Source of the DNA: Butyrivibrio sp. MC2013
GTDB taxonomy: Bacteria; Bacillota; Clostridia; Lachnospirales; Lachnospiraceae
Assembly (NCBI RefSeq): GCF_000424585.1
Contig: NZ_AUKE01000029.1
Location: 1 to 42,532 of the forward strand
Reading direction: 5' to 3'
Length of the DNA: 42,532 bases
A program made the translations under genes and the position numbers. The notes under the pieces were generated by a model that saw only the letters and a list, made by a program, of their open reading frames with translations, searched no databases and had not been told where the DNA came from. Every line of letters starts with the position of its first letter. Position 1 is the stretch's first letter. Shown in pieces: positions 42,218-42,532 of this stretch.

Positions 42218-42532
42218 GTAAGCGGTAAACAAAACGCGTCTTTGAACAGCCTTCCAAAATCATTAGTATTCTCTTAGAGAAACTATTGGTTTTGGAGGGC
42301 TTTTATTATGGACAAATTTGTGATGGATATTAGGCTTAAGCAATGGATCCCAATCCTTGAAGCTCAAGCCAGCAGCGGACTCGACAAGCAGACTTTTTGC
42401 AAACAGCATGGGATCAGCAGAGGTCTCTTCTTTAAATGGCAGAGGATTCTCCGCGAAAAGATGGCCGAAGGGTTTGATCCTGCTTCCATCTCGCTTCCTG
42501 CTATTACTGATAATGGCACTGGAGACATCAAA
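42218..42532 (+). mobile_element. Left end of an IS66-type insertion sequence (cut by window edge)
   Basis: The element probably begins at GTAAGCGG (42218-42225); GTAAGCG is the usual terminus of IS66-family elements. About 90 nt later the tnpA-type gene starts. The tnpB and transposase tnpC genes and the right end lie outside the window, so activity cannot be judged. IS66 members make 8-bp target duplications; only one flank is visible here. Confidence 0.7.
42308..42532 (+). CDS. tnpA: IS66 family accessory protein TnpA, N-terminal 75 residues
   Basis: The frame is open from ATG 42308 to the window edge, with GGAGGG 9 nt upstream. The sequence IRLKQWIPILEAQASSGLDK and KQTFCKQHGISRGLFFKWQR is a helix-turn-helix protein typical of the first gene in IS66 elements, which is needed for transposition alongside TnpB and TnpC. 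The remainder is outside the window. Confidence 0.8.
   Translation, partial: MDKFVMDIRLKQWIPILEAQASSGLDKQTFCKQHGISRGLFFKWQRILREKMAEGFDPASISLPAITDNGTGDIK

Noticed and set aside
1..42532. CRISPR arrays, rRNA or tRNA genes
   Set aside because: No regularly spaced repeats, rRNA blocks or convincing tRNA cloverleafs were seen on either strand.

Overview
The window reads as a chromosomal segment of a low-to-medium GC Firmicute, most likely a Lachnospiraceae of the Butyrivibrio/Pseudobutyrivibrio type. The evidence is the Firmicute gene order rpoA-rplQ-ecfA1-ecfA2-ecfT-truA-rplM-rpsI behind a full S10-spc-alpha cluster, zinc-type S14 and L36, strong AGGAGG-type ribosome sites, TTGACA/TATAAT promoters, an unusually long L17, and a sugar-uptake block of the LplABC plus membrane AraC type. 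The genus is inferred from protein character only.

Left edge (1-1145, minus): the 5' part of a group II intron with the start of its reverse transcriptase, seated exactly behind the terminator hairpin of rpsI. Then, all on the minus strand and read from right to left: the S10-spc-alpha ribosomal cluster (rpsJ at 23079 down to rplQ at 6273, including secY, adk, map, infA and rpoA), a bidirectional terminator, ecfA1-ecfA2-ecfT (energy-coupling module for vitamin uptake), truA, and rplM-rpsI. Three units (rpsJ, rpsM, rplM) each start with a recognisable promoter followed by roughly 270-320 nt of untranslated, hairpin-rich leader, which suggests RNA-level feedback control.

Middle (23.8-28.8 kb): a plus-strand rRNA-methyltransferase-like gene facing a minus-strand group: small alarmone synthetase, MBL-fold hydrolase, YghZ-type aldo-keto reductase and a CorA-type metal transporter. 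A perfect 105-bp repeat occurs twice here, and one copy supplies the last codons of the MBL gene.

28.9-32.0 kb (minus): a MetQ/NlpA-type lipoprotein gene with polar amino acid ABC permease and ATPase genes. The second permease is frameshifted at a run of eight T and fused to a headless ATPase, so the operon looks damaged or rearranged. In front of metQ lies the most striking element of the window: a promoter, a good ribosome site, a 39-codon leader peptide with the run Met-Cys-Met-Cys-Met-Cys, and mutually exclusive antiterminator and terminator hairpins. This is a complete attenuator predicted to sense charging of Met and/or Cys tRNA.

32.0-41.9 kb: a glycan-use block, with a GH20 hexosaminidase, two LplB/LplC-type permeases, a membrane-anchored AraC regulator (minus) and a divergent solute-binding lipoprotein (plus). 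No ATPase is present, so a shared one must serve it. A palindrome-packed spacer, an alpha/beta hydrolase and a MazG-like pyrophosphohydrolase follow. Right edge (from about 42218): the left end of an IS66-type element with its tnpA gene cut by the window.
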